A stretch of 56,779 nucleotides of DNA from Herpetosiphonaceae bacterium (GTDB lineage: Bacteria > Chloroflexota > Chloroflexia > Chloroflexales > Kallotenuaceae). Position 1 is the stretch's first letter. Each line of letters opens with the position of its first letter. Below the pieces are notes generated by a model. That model did not search any database. It worked only from the letters and a program-made list of their open reading frames with translations, and had not been told where the DNA came from. Shown piece after piece: positions 42,517 through 50,270 of the stretch. Position numbers and translations under genes: made by a program. Location: the NCBI GenBank assembly GCA_013821605.1, contig JACDGP010000018.1:1-56779 (forward strand), written 5' to 3'.

Positions 42517-42978
42517 CTACTCCTGTCGGGTGGCTGAAGGTGCGATCGGCATCGTCGTTTCGATGGTAATCGAGTCACCGATGCGCACCTTGCCAGAGCT
42601 CAAGACGCGCGTGAACATACCGCGGCGGTCACGAAGCTCCGTTCGTAGTCCAGGGCGGATAGTATCCAATTTATCGCAGACCGGACAAGCGATCGTTATC
42701 TCCAACAGGACCGAACCTATGCGTAGCTGCTGGCCACGTTGTAGATCGTCAATCATCAAGCCGTCCACGGTCAGGTTCTCGTCCAAGTCGCCGGGCTGGA
42801 GCCCAAAGTGGTCGATCAGCGCTCGATTCATTAACAGCACCTGCCGCTTAGAGCCAGGCTTGCCATGCCTGTCACCAACGATGCCCTGGTCGGCAATCAT
42901 TTCGGCCTCGGTGAGAGCTACCTGTGGCAGGCCTTTTACATCGGGCCGGAAAAGTGCAACAATTTGGCCTGCGGTCAT
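42517..42978 (-). CDS. MOSC domain-containing protein
   Basis: 153 residues from ATG 42978, AGGAG 5 bases upstream. GQIVALFRPDVKGLPQVAL, VGDRHGKPGSKRQVLLMN and ENLTVDGL are the MOSC-domain hallmarks; ACPVCDKLDTIRPGL carries the conserved Cys pair region of this domain family. MOSC proteins bind molybdopterin and carry sulfur from a Cys. The domain is alone, as in YiiM-type proteins. First gene of the leftward operon. In the 277 bases upstream (42979-43255) I see only weak promoter-like boxes. Confidence 0.9.
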   Translation of the reverse strand: MTAGQIVALFRPDVKGLPQVALTEAEMIADQGIVGDRHGKPGSKRQVLLMNRALIDHFGLQPGDLDENLTVDGLMIDDLQRGQQLRIGSVLLEITIACPVCDKLDTIRPGLRTELRDRRGMFTRVLSSGKVRIGDSITIETTMPIAPSATRQE

Positions 42979-43193
42979 CACTGCTCCTAGCCTGCGTGCC
43001 GGTGCGTATAGCACCGTAGCATCTATTGTACAGCGTACCGACGTATCTCAAGCATTCCGGCTCCATGGTCGATTTTCTCCCAGCAGCGGTATGGTTCACA
43101 TTCTAGCCATCCACGCCAGCATGATCATTGCCAGACGATAGGTCGTTAGTCCCCAAGTTCTGTAACCATTCGTTGACTACCCTTGGTAACCGC

Positions 43194-43223
43194 TTGGCAC
43201 ATCATGTGCAATAGGGATAGAGT
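43194..43223 (+). promoter_or_regulatory. Weak promoter candidate for the SGNH hydrolase
   Basis: TTGGCA (43194-43199), 18 bases, then TAGAGT (43218-43223), 33 bases before the ATG at 43256. The -10 fits poorly. Confidence 0.25.
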
Positions 43224-43255
43224 ATTCAACACTATCCGAGGAAATCGAATACAGC

Positions 43256-43888
43256 ATGCAAACGTCAAAGATCATTCGTTTTGTGGCGATTGGGGACAGT
43301 TTAACCGAAGGAATTTGGGATTGGGGCCAAGGTGATTGCCATGCGGGCTTCGCCTACGTGCTGGCTGATCAGTTGCGCCAACAAGAACCGGGGCTTGAGT
43401 TTCATAATCTTGGGGCCGGTGGTGCACGCACAGCCGACGTGTTACAAAAGCAGGTCAATCAGGCCATTCAGCTTAAGCCCGATATTCTGACGCTGTTAGT
43501 AGGAGCCAACGACGTACCGGCCACGCCCGAGCCGCTTTTTCGGCAACAATACGATCAGCTGATCGCGCGCATCAATGGGGGTGTTAAAGGCTTGGTGCTT
43601 GTTGGGAACATCCCGAATGCAGCGCAGTTGCTGCCAGAACAATGGGTGCCCTACCAGTCGCTGCTGGCGGAGCGGGTGCAGGTGATGAATGCCACCATCA
43701 TGCAAGCAACGCAGCGTTATGGTATAGCACTCGTTGATCTGTATAGCCACCCCGCGACGGCTGACCGGCGTAATGTGAGCAAAGATGGCCTCCATCCCAA
43801 TCCGCGCGGCTACCGGCTTTTGGCCCAGGCCTTTGCCGATGTGCTGAGTGAAAAGACGGGTATGGATCTGATGATCGCAGGAACATAA
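43256..43888 (+). CDS. SGNH/GDSL-family hydrolase
   Basis: 210 residues. Block I GDSLTEG (Ser nucleophile), block II Gly in LGAGGART, block III VGANDV and block V DGLHPNPRGY with the Asp-His pair are all present. No signal peptide, so cytosolic or associated with the membrane from inside. Typical targets are esters, lipids or acetylated sugars. It has its own weak promoter; the ABC transporter genes follow after 47 bases. Confidence 0.9.
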   Translation: MQTSKIIRFVAIGDSLTEGIWDWGQGDCHAGFAYVLADQLRQQEPGLEFHNLGAGGARTADVLQKQVNQAIQLKPDILTLLVGANDVPATPEPLFRQQYDQLIARINGGVKGLVLVGNIPNAAQLLPEQWVPYQSLLAERVQVMNATIMQATQRYGIALVDLYSHPATADRRNVSKDGLHPNPRGYRLLAQAFADVLSEKTGMDLMIAGT

Positions 43889-43935
43889 AGCACTGCTGAA
43901 ACAACCAAACATGGAACCGTTGGAAGGACGTGGGT

Positions 43936-44937
43936 ATGCGCCAAGCTGCCGAGGGCTGCGTTATTGAGATGCGGGATGTTAGTAAAACGTGGGGGGACGT
44001 AGGTGTCCATAATATTACCTTACAGGTGCCCGCCGGACAAATTTTTGGCGTAGTTGGTCCATCGGGTTGTGGCAAGACGACCACGATCCGCATGCTGACG
44101 GGCGTTTACACTCCGGACTCCGGTGAGCTGCGGGTCTTAGGTGCAACGCCGAAGACGTTTGACAAGCGGGCGCGTGAACGCATCGGCTATATGCCACAGC
44201 TCTTCGTCTTGTATCCAACGCTGACCGTGAAGGAAAATCTTAACTTCGTGGCCTCATTGTACGGCATGCCTTGGTTTAGCCGGCGCAAACGCTTGCAAGA
44301 ACTGTTACAGTTTGTGGAGTTAACCCAAGCGCGTCATACCTTGGCGGAAAAGATTTCCGGTGGGATGAAGCGGCGACTTGAGTTAGCGTGTGCCCTGGTC
44401 CATGATCCGACGCTGTTGTTCGCGGATGAGCCGACGGCTGGGGTTGACCCGGTGTTGCGTGGCAAGTTCTGGGATGGCTTTAAGGAGCTGCAGAAGTCGG
44501 GCCATAGTCTGGTGGTTACGACGCAATATGTATCCGAGGTCGAGTATTGTGATCAGGTGGCCGTGATGCGCCGGGGCCGCTTGCTAATGATCGAGACACC
44601 GGAAGGACTGCGGAAGCGCGCGTTTGGTGGTTTTGCCGTGATTGCGCTGCATGTCGATCCCTCCGATGAGCCTAACACGCGCGAGATCCTGAGCCAATTG
44701 CCCTTTGTAGCCAAGATCGAATCACCCCGCAATACGCCACAAGGCTTGTTGCATGTCTATGTGGATGATGCGGGAACACGTTTGCCAACCCTGATCCAGG
44801 CGCTTGGGCGCGATCCAACCATTGATACCCGCACGGCTGAAGAGTTCAAGCCGCCCTTTGATGAGGTGTTTATTACTCTGATGCAGCAAGCCGATGAGAA
44901 AGACCCAGCAGGCGCTCTGGAGGCGATGAATGAGTAA
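43936..44937 (+). CDS. ABC transporter ATP-binding protein (ABC-2 exporter)
   Basis: 333 residues from ATG 43936, with AAGGA 7 bases upstream; a GTG at 43930 is in frame. Walker A GPSGCGKTT, signature ISGGMKRRLE, Walker B LLFADEPTAGVDP and H-loop VVTTQYVSEVEY (Gln-Tyr where His is usual: the H-loop His is absent) are seen. The His to Gln replacement may lower ATPase activity, though such variants occur in ABC-2 exporters. C-terminal 90-residue domain (about 240-333) is typical of this class. Overlaps the permease gene by 8 bases. Confidence 0.9.
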   Translation: MRQAAEGCVIEMRDVSKTWGDVGVHNITLQVPAGQIFGVVGPSGCGKTTTIRMLTGVYTPDSGELRVLGATPKTFDKRARERIGYMPQLFVLYPTLTVKENLNFVASLYGMPWFSRRKRLQELLQFVELTQARHTLAEKISGGMKRRLELACALVHDPTLLFADEPTAGVDPVLRGKFWDGFKELQKSGHSLVVTTQYVSEVEYCDQVAVMRRGRLLMIETPEGLRKRAFGGFAVIALHVDPSDEPNTREILSQLPFVAKIESPRNTPQGLLHVYVDDAGTRLPTLIQALGRDPTIDTRTAEEFKPPFDEVFITLMQQADEKDPAGALEAMNE

Positions 44938-46456
44938 GTCTATTGTTCGCATCCTGGCTTTCTTTGGCAAAGAAATTTCCGAGATTCGCCGCCAGCCACG
45001 GCTGGTGCTCTCACTGGTGATGGGGCCTTTCCTGATTTTATTGATTTTCGGCCTGGGCTATTCGGGCGAGCAACCCAAGCTCAAGACGATTCTGGTTGTA
45101 CCTCCGGGTAGTACTCAAGACCCGCGCGTTCAAGCGCTGGTGAAAAACCTTGGTCCTAACTTTAACGTGCTTGATGTAACGGCCGATCAAGCAACCGCAC
45201 AAAAGCGCTTAAAACAGGGCGAGGCGGATCTTGTGGAGATCGTGCCTAAGGATGTTGATCAGCTCTTTGGTCGCCAACAACAGTCGCCGGTGACGGTGCT
45301 GTATAGCCAAATCGATCCGCTGCAAGAACAATGGATCAGGTACCTGACCTATGTCCAGGTGAAGGAGTTGAATACGGCGCTGCTCCTGAATCTGGCAAAC
45401 GCCGGCAAAGAGCAGAACGGCAATCTCGACCAATATATCAGCGATGCCCGGCAGCAACTGACCACGATCCAGACAGGTTTACAGGTGGCTGGCAACCCGC
45501 AAACTCGTCTAGCAATTCAGCGCTTGCGCTCGAACAACGGCTTAATCCTGGCCAGCCTGATTTTATCGGGGCAGGGCGGATCAAACGATCAGGCTCAACA
45601 AAGTGCTGAGCAAATTCAAAATGACTTGCAAGCACTCGAAAGTGGACTCGGTAGTGCTCAGGTCAAGGACCAGCAGGCACATCTCACGGCTATTGATGGA
45701 AAGCTGAACGAGCTGGAGACGGTGGCCGGGCAGGTTAAGACGGTACCGGCTGAGGTGCTGGTCTCACCACTGATTCCGGATCCGAAGAATATCGCGGATG
45801 TTAACTACCAGCCCAGCTACATTACTTTCTATACACCAGGGGTCGTGGCGCTGCTGCTCCAACACATGGCCATAACCTTGGCAGCGCTGTCATTGGTGCG
45901 CGAAAATTTGCTAGGTTCAGTCGAACTGTTCAGGGTCTCGCCAACCGGCAGCGGCCAGATCATGATCGGTAAATACCTTGGATATACATTATTGGCCGGC
46001 GTGATTGCTGCAGTGCTGGTCGGAGCCCTCACGGCCAATATCTCGCTAGGCGCGGTCGCGAACACATCTGTCAGCTTCGGCATGGGGGTGCCCTTCGTCG
46101 GTAACCCGTATTGGTTCGCGCTGGTGACGTTGCTCTTGATCTGGGCGTCGCTGGGGATTGGCTTCTTGATCTCGGCGCTTTCCCAGACCGAGTCACAGGC
46201 TGTACAGCTATCGATGATTACGTTGCTCGCCTCGGTCTTTTTCTCCGGTTTCTTCTTGCCACTGGGCAATTTTACGCGTGCAGTCCGCGGGATCTCCTAC
46301 CTGTTACCTGTGACGCACGGGATTACTGCCTATCAGGATATTATGCTGCGGGGACGCGATCCCAGCTTACAGGTACTGTTGTGGCTGAGTGGGATAGCGT
46401 TGGTCTGTTTTGTGCTAGCATGGGCGCTATGGCGCCGAAATCTCAAACGGAGGTAA
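44930..46456 (+). CDS. ABC-2 type transporter permease with coiled-coil extracellular domain
   Basis: 508 residues. One N-terminal membrane segment (LVLSLVMGPFLILLIFGLGYS), an extracellular part of about 250 residues with Gln-rich heptad-like stretches (AEQIQNDLQALESGL, LTAIDGKLNELETV), then six membrane segments (TPGVVALLLQHMAITLAAL, QSESQAVQLSMITLLAS-like). This is the YhgE/ABC2_membrane_3 layout. It starts 8 bases before the ATPase stop and is translationally coupled. YtxH-like genes follow 5 bases on. Confidence 0.9.
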   Translation: MSKSIVRILAFFGKEISEIRRQPRLVLSLVMGPFLILLIFGLGYSGEQPKLKTILVVPPGSTQDPRVQALVKNLGPNFNVLDVTADQATAQKRLKQGEADLVEIVPKDVDQLFGRQQQSPVTVLYSQIDPLQEQWIRYLTYVQVKELNTALLLNLANAGKEQNGNLDQYISDARQQLTTIQTGLQVAGNPQTRLAIQRLRSNNGLILASLILSGQGGSNDQAQQSAEQIQNDLQALESGLGSAQVKDQQAHLTAIDGKLNELETVAGQVKTVPAEVLVSPLIPDPKNIADVNYQPSYITFYTPGVVALLLQHMAITLAALSLVRENLLGSVELFRVSPTGSGQIMIGKYLGYTLLAGVIAAVLVGALTANISLGAVANTSVSFGMGVPFVGNPYWFALVTLLLIWASLGIGFLISALSQTESQAVQLSMITLLASVFFSGFFLPLGNFTRAVRGISYLLPVTHGITAYQDIMLRGRDPSLQVLLWLSGIALVCFVLAWALWRRNLKRR

Positions 46457-46461
46457 CATAG

Positions 46462-47472
46462 ATGTACGAGGAAGAAGACACCAGTTGGAGTTTTGCGGCC
46501 GGCATGTTTGTTGGTGCAGTCATTGGCGCGGCGCTGGCTAGCCTGTTCACGCCACGTAGTGGGGCACAAAACCGTGAACTTGTGCGTGACAAGACGGTGG
46601 TCCTGAAAGACCGTGTCAGCGACGCAGCATCATCAGCCACCAACGCCGTTAGCTCCACGGCCTCGACAGTTGCGGATAAAGCGAGCAGCGCTGCTTCAAC
46701 GATGGCTGACAAGGCGAGCAGTGCGGCCTCGACAGTTGCGGATAAGGCAAGCAGCGCTGCTTCGACAGTTGCGGATAAGGCGAGTACTGCCGCTTCGACG
46801 GTCGCGGATAAAGCCACTGGTGCCGTAGCGACGGTGCAGGGTGCAGCCTCGACTGCGGCAAGTAAGGTAAGCGATGTCGCGGGCACGGCAACCGATAAAG
46901 CTCGTGATCTGACGGGCCAGGCAGCAGCCAAAGCTGGGACGGCGGCCGATGCTGTAGGAACGGCAGCGTCGGCTGCCAAAGCGACAGCGGCAGATGCTGC
47001 GGATACGGCAAAGCAGAAAGCCGGAGCTGTCGCCGCTCAGGCCAAAGCTACGGCGACGGAGGCGGTGGACACGGCGAAACAAAAAGCCGGGGCGGTTGCC
47101 GATCAGACCAAAGCCACAGCGGCGGATGTTGCGAGCACGGCGCAACAAAAAGCCGGAGCTGCTGTTGATCAGACCAAGGCCTCGGCTGCCGAGGCGGTTG
47201 ATGCTGCTAAAGATACGGCGAGTAGCATAGCGCCTGCCGGTAGTACAGCACCCAGTATGCCGCCTGCCCCACACAGTACGTCGGTGACTGCCTCCATGCC
47301 TGCTCAAGCAAAGCAGCACGAAGGATCTAGTTCGATGGCAGCTGCGCAAAGCTATGACCCGCAATCCGATATGATCATCACCGATACCTCAAAGATCCCT
47401 GACATGAATGAGGTGGGCGAAGAGTTATCGAGTGGTGCCCAGTTCGAGGTCGATCACGGTAATAATGAGTAG
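46462..47472 (+). CDS. YtxH-domain protein with LEA-like 11-residue Ala/Thr/Lys repeats
   Basis: 336 residues; GGAGG 8 bases before the ATG. The N-terminal 50 residues form a YtxH domain: one hydrophobic helix (FAAGMFVGAVIGAALASLF) followed by PRSGAQNRELV. From residue 68 to 122 come five 11-residue repeats (STVADKASSAA), and from 181 to 246 three 22-residue repeats (AKQKAGAV...QTKATAAD); the region is almost free of Pro, Gly-poor and rich in Ala, Thr and Lys, as in group 3 LEA proteins and apolipoprotein-like helices. It is therefore an amphipathic-helix protein anchored by one N-terminal helix. The C-terminal 60 residues are disordered and acidic. Desiccation or membrane protection is inferred. 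Confidence 0.82.
   Translation: MYEEEDTSWSFAAGMFVGAVIGAALASLFTPRSGAQNRELVRDKTVVLKDRVSDAASSATNAVSSTASTVADKASSAASTMADKASSAASTVADKASSAASTVADKASTAASTVADKATGAVATVQGAASTAASKVSDVAGTATDKARDLTGQAAAKAGTAADAVGTAASAAKATAADAADTAKQKAGAVAAQAKATATEAVDTAKQKAGAVADQTKATAADVASTAQQKAGAAVDQTKASAAEAVDAAKDTASSIAPAGSTAPSMPPAPHSTSVTASMPAQAKQHEGSSSMAAAQSYDPQSDMIITDTSKIPDMNEVGEELSSGAQFEVDHGNNE
46663..46827 (+). repeat. Five tandem 33-bp repeats (11-residue units) in the LEA-like gene
   Basis: Five in-frame copies of a 33-bp unit encode STVADKASSAA, STMADKASSAA, STVADKASSAA, STVADKASTAA and STVADKATGAV. Copies differ mostly at third positions and few residues, showing recent expansion plus purifying selection on the helix. 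Confidence 0.9.
47002..47199 (+). repeat. Three tandem 66-bp repeats (22-residue units) in the LEA-like gene
   Basis: Three in-frame copies begin DTAKQKAGAV, DTAKQKAGAV and STAQQKAGAA and share KAT/KAS-rich second halves. The unit is twice 11 residues, so it continues the period of the first repeat block. Confidence 0.85.
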
Positions 47473-47498
47473 CCCAAACGCATAGAGGAGAGATAGTA

Positions 47499-47660
47499 GT
47501 GAAAGTGATCGGAACGATTCTGCGGTGGTTCGTGCTCGGTGCAGTTGCGGGTCTCCTGATTGCCCCGCGTGCAGGTCACGAAACCCGTGAGTTGATCGGT
47601 GAAAAGTTTACTCAGCTTGTTGACGGCCTAGAAAACGGCAGCAGTGCGGACGCGGCCTAG
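47499..47660 (+). CDS. 53-residue YtxH-like micro-protein
   Basis: A GTG at 47499 follows GAGGAG at good spacing and opens a 53-codon frame. The product KVIGTILRWFVLGAVAGLL holds one hydrophobic helix, followed by APRAGHETRELIGEKF, a YtxH-type P-R-x-G-x-(E/Q)-x-R-E-L motif also present in the larger neighbour (PRSGAQNREL). Thus a truncated or minimal paralogue without the LEA-like repeats. It is 26 bases downstream of the large YtxH gene and ends before a strong hairpin. Probably a small membrane protein; function unknown. Confidence 0.7.
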   Translation: MKVIGTILRWFVLGAVAGLLIAPRAGHETRELIGEKFTQLVDGLENGSSADAA

Positions 47661-47694
47661 CCCAGATCTCACCTACGCCACCTCGTGTACGTCT

Positions 47695-47726
47695 AAGCGC
47701 TCCGCCTCCTACCAGGCGGAGCGCTT
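47695..47726 (+). terminator. 13-bp perfect hairpin terminating the exporter/YtxH operon
   Basis: AAGCGCTCCGCCT (47695-47707) pairs exactly with AGGCGGAGCGCTT (47714-47726), with loop CCTACC. It lies 34 bases after the stop of the micro-protein gene. The T-run is weak, but the stem is very stable. Confidence 0.65.
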
Positions 47727-47752
47727 GCTGCTCCGTCTAATCCTGTTACAAT
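47725..47752 (+). promoter_or_regulatory. Promoter of the LOG-family gene
   Basis: TTGCTG (47725-47730), 16 bases, then an extended -10 TGTTACAAT (TACAAT at 47747-47752). It overlaps the end of the preceding hairpin; transcription would begin near 47759, 43 bases before the ATG at 47802. Confidence 0.5.
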
Positions 47753-47801
47753 CCCTACGCACAACCTGTTTCCTCAAACACAGGTCGTGGCATAGTCTTG
47801 C

Positions 47802-48383
47802 ATGGAAGAGGGTATAACCGTATTGCAACACACCATTACCGTGTACTGCTCCTCTAGTGATGCGGTTAGCGAGGTCTATCAAGCTGCAGCCTGTGAACTT
47901 GGTCGCCTGATCGTGGAGCGGGGCTATCTGTTGGTATATGGTGGTTCGCGTTCCGGCTTAATGGGTCTTGTCAGTGAAGCAGCATTAGCGGCAGGCGGTA
48001 CCGTCATTGGGATCATGCCCGAGTTGTTTCAGGCAGCGCGCGCTGCGCATAACACGGAAATTGAACTGATTATTACGGACGGGATGCGGGCACGCAAGGC
48101 CATGATGGAAGATCGAGCTGATGCTTTTATTGCACTTCCGGGTGGTTTTGGGACCTTTGAGGAGGTGCTTGAAGTTATTACCAATAAGCAGCTTGCGTTG
48201 CACCACAAGCCGATCGTGTTGTTGAATATAAACGACTACTATGCTCCACTGCTGGCACAGGTCGAGACTGCAGTAGCTCAGCACTTCATTCGACCAGAGT
48301 ATCGTAACCTATTCACCGTCGCCACCACGCCCATTGCGGCGCTAGACGCAGTTGCCACAGGGATCGTACCACATCGTGCATAA
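47802..48383 (+). CDS. LOG family protein (Rossmann-fold nucleotide phosphoribohydrolase)
   Basis: 193 residues. The LOG signatures are clear: YGGSRSGLMGLVSEAAL, GMRARKAMMEDRADAFIALPGGFGTFEEVLE with the catalytic PGGxGTxxE. Such enzymes cut cytokinin-type or other nucleoside 5'-monophosphates into base and ribose 5-phosphate; many bacterial ones are AMP-like nucleotide hydrolases, often mis-annotated as lysine decarboxylases. ATG 47802 or TTG 47823 may be the start; the conserved part begins at ITVYCSSS. Confidence 0.92.
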   Translation: MEEGITVLQHTITVYCSSSDAVSEVYQAAACELGRLIVERGYLLVYGGSRSGLMGLVSEAALAAGGTVIGIMPELFQAARAAHNTEIELIITDGMRARKAMMEDRADAFIALPGGFGTFEEVLEVITNKQLALHHKPIVLLNINDYYAPLLAQVETAVAQHFIRPEYRNLFTVATTPIAALDAVATGIVPHRA

Positions 48384-48437
48384 GCTGCTGCCTCATCTGT
48401 GTAACCAGGCGACAGTTCGACAGGGGCAAAGGGCGAT

Positions 48438-48446
48438 TGGTATAAT
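48438..48446 (+). promoter_or_regulatory. Extended -10 promoter element of the penicillin-binding protein gene
   Basis: TGGTATAAT (TGn plus TATAAT), 24 bases before the ATG at 48471. A TTCGAC at 48416 is 19 bases upstream. Confidence 0.55.
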
Positions 48447-48470
48447 GGCCGGCGAGATAATGAGGCGGCC

Positions 48471-50237
48471 ATGCGCAGGTTAGTAGGCACAGTGGGCATC
48501 AGCGGTAGTGGGTTGCTGCTCATAGCTGGCATGTTCCAAAAGAGCGACGCACTCTGGCTAGCTGCGCTGTGGGCGAGTATCCTGCTGCTAGGGATCGGCG
48601 TGAGTGCCACGTTGCAAGCGCTACATGGCGGTGTGCGCCGGGGTGTGTTGAATCTGTCGTTGGTCTTCTCGCTTTTGTTTGTGATGCTGACGGCTCAGTT
48701 GCTGCGTACTCAGTTTGTGCAGGCCAATGCAATCTATAACCGGGTCGTCAAGGGTCCGAATGGTAACGTGGGCAATTCACGACCGGTAACGAGTTCTTTG
48801 AAAGTTCGGCGCGGTGGGATTTTTGATCGCCGCGGTACACAACTCGCGGGGAGCCAGTCATCGCCACAAGGCTATGCGAAGCGTACCTATCCAATAGCCC
48901 AAACTGCCGACGTGCGGGCCTTCTCGAATATCCTAGGCTACACATCGCCGAATTATGGTCAGGATGGCCTGGAGGCGCAGTGGAATGACTATTTGACTGG
49001 GGCGAAAGGGCAGCCCCTACTGGCGCTCCAAGATGACGTGCTGAATCGTCCACATCAAGGCGATGATATGCAACTTACGATCGACGCGCGCTTGCAAGCC
49101 GCCGCCTGGCAGATTTTGCAGCAAAAGGGTGGTGGCAAGCCCGGATCGGCAGTGGTGATCGAGCCTAAAACAGGAGCTATTTTGGCGCTGGTATCGACCC
49201 CCGGCTATGATCCGCAGGCATTAGCTTTTGATCCATTTCAGGAAGATTGGGATGCGATGGGCAAGCAGATCGGAGCCTACTGGAACCGGATCAACCAGGA
49301 TCCGCTCCATCCCTTGATCAACCGTCCGCTGCAAGGACAATATCCCCCCGGTTCAACTTTCAAGACTATCACGGCCATTGCTACCCTGCAACATCCGGAA
49401 GTTTTGAGCGAGCCTCGGGCAATCGATTGTCCCAATGAGTACCGGCCCGATCCGAACGCGCCGCCGGTGGTTAATGCTGTCGGCCCACCCTTGTATCCTC
49501 AGCAGCCTGCACTGGGCGATATCATCAAGCAACGGATGGGTGGCAAGCTTGATCTGGCGGGTGTGTATGCCTTTTCGTGCAATACCGCCTTTGCACAGCT
49601 AGGTGTGCGCTTGGGGAAGGATAATCTTGCCAATACATCTCGTACCCTAGGCTTCTACCCACCACGTGAAGCGGCGACGATCGATGCGAATCCAGATATG
49701 ACCGACCTGCCCACACAGTTAAGTTTGCTGGCGGTGCGCGGGACGTTTCTTGATCAGGTGAACGCGGTTGCCGATACCGCCTATGGTCAGGGGCAACTCT
49801 TTGTCACGCCGATCCAGATGGCGCTGACGGCGGCGGCAATTGCGAATGATGGACAGCTTGCGGAACCTTACCTGGTCGAAAAAATCACCGATCCGGAGAA
49901 AGCCACCGCCTACCAGCATAATCCCCGCCAACGGCAAGTAATGCCGGCGAATGTAGCTACCCAGATGCGCTCATTAATGCAGACTGAAGTGGTGACCGGC
50001 TATGGGAAAGGAGCTGCCGTTGCTGGTCAAACGGTCGGCGGTAAGTCGGGCAGCGCGCAGGCAGGCCCGGGCGATGACCCAAACAAGATTGTGCATGCCT
50101 GGTTTATTGCGATCGCGCCGGTCGAACAGCCGCGTTATGCTGTAGCTGTGATGATCGAAAATGGCCGAGATGGTGTTGTAGTAGGTGGTACGACGGCGGG
50201 TGCCGTTCTGCAAGCAGCCTTCAACCTCGAAAAATAA
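48471..50237 (+). CDS. Class B penicillin-binding protein (peptidoglycan transpeptidase)
   Basis: 588 residues. Two or three N-terminal membrane segments (LLLIAGMFQKSDALWLAALWASILLL and LSLVFSLLFVMLTAQLL parts), a dimerisation-type linker (RRGGIFDRRGTQLA) and the transpeptidase domain: SxxK in PPGSTFKTITA (Ser295), SxN in SCNTAFAQLG and KSG in GGKSGSAQ, all in order. Resembles the PbpA/FtsI-like group that pairs with FtsW/RodA; no such gene is adjacent. It cross-links peptidoglycan on the outside of the membrane and would be a beta-lactam target. Confidence 0.93.
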   Translation: MRRLVGTVGISGSGLLLIAGMFQKSDALWLAALWASILLLGIGVSATLQALHGGVRRGVLNLSLVFSLLFVMLTAQLLRTQFVQANAIYNRVVKGPNGNVGNSRPVTSSLKVRRGGIFDRRGTQLAGSQSSPQGYAKRTYPIAQTADVRAFSNILGYTSPNYGQDGLEAQWNDYLTGAKGQPLLALQDDVLNRPHQGDDMQLTIDARLQAAAWQILQQKGGGKPGSAVVIEPKTGAILALVSTPGYDPQALAFDPFQEDWDAMGKQIGAYWNRINQDPLHPLINRPLQGQYPPGSTFKTITAIATLQHPEVLSEPRAIDCPNEYRPDPNAPPVVNAVGPPLYPQQPALGDIIKQRMGGKLDLAGVYAFSCNTAFAQLGVRLGKDNLANTSRTLGFYPPREAATIDANPDMTDLPTQLSLLAVRGTFLDQVNAVADTAYGQGQLFVTPIQMALTAAAIANDGQLAEPYLVEKITDPEKATAYQHNPRQRQVMPANVATQMRSLMQTEVVTGYGKGAAVAGQTVGGKSGSAQAGPGDDPNKIVHAWFIAIAPVEQPRYAVAVMIENGRDGVVVGGTTAGAVLQAAFNLEK

Positions 50238-50270
50238 CATATGGCAACGGAGAGGAATAAACAGGACAGT

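Noticed and set aside
46443-47364. Long open frames on the minus strand opposite the LEA-like repeats
   Set aside because: They arise from the repetitive Ala/Thr/Ser codons of the plus-strand gene. They lack ribosome sites and give low-complexity products.
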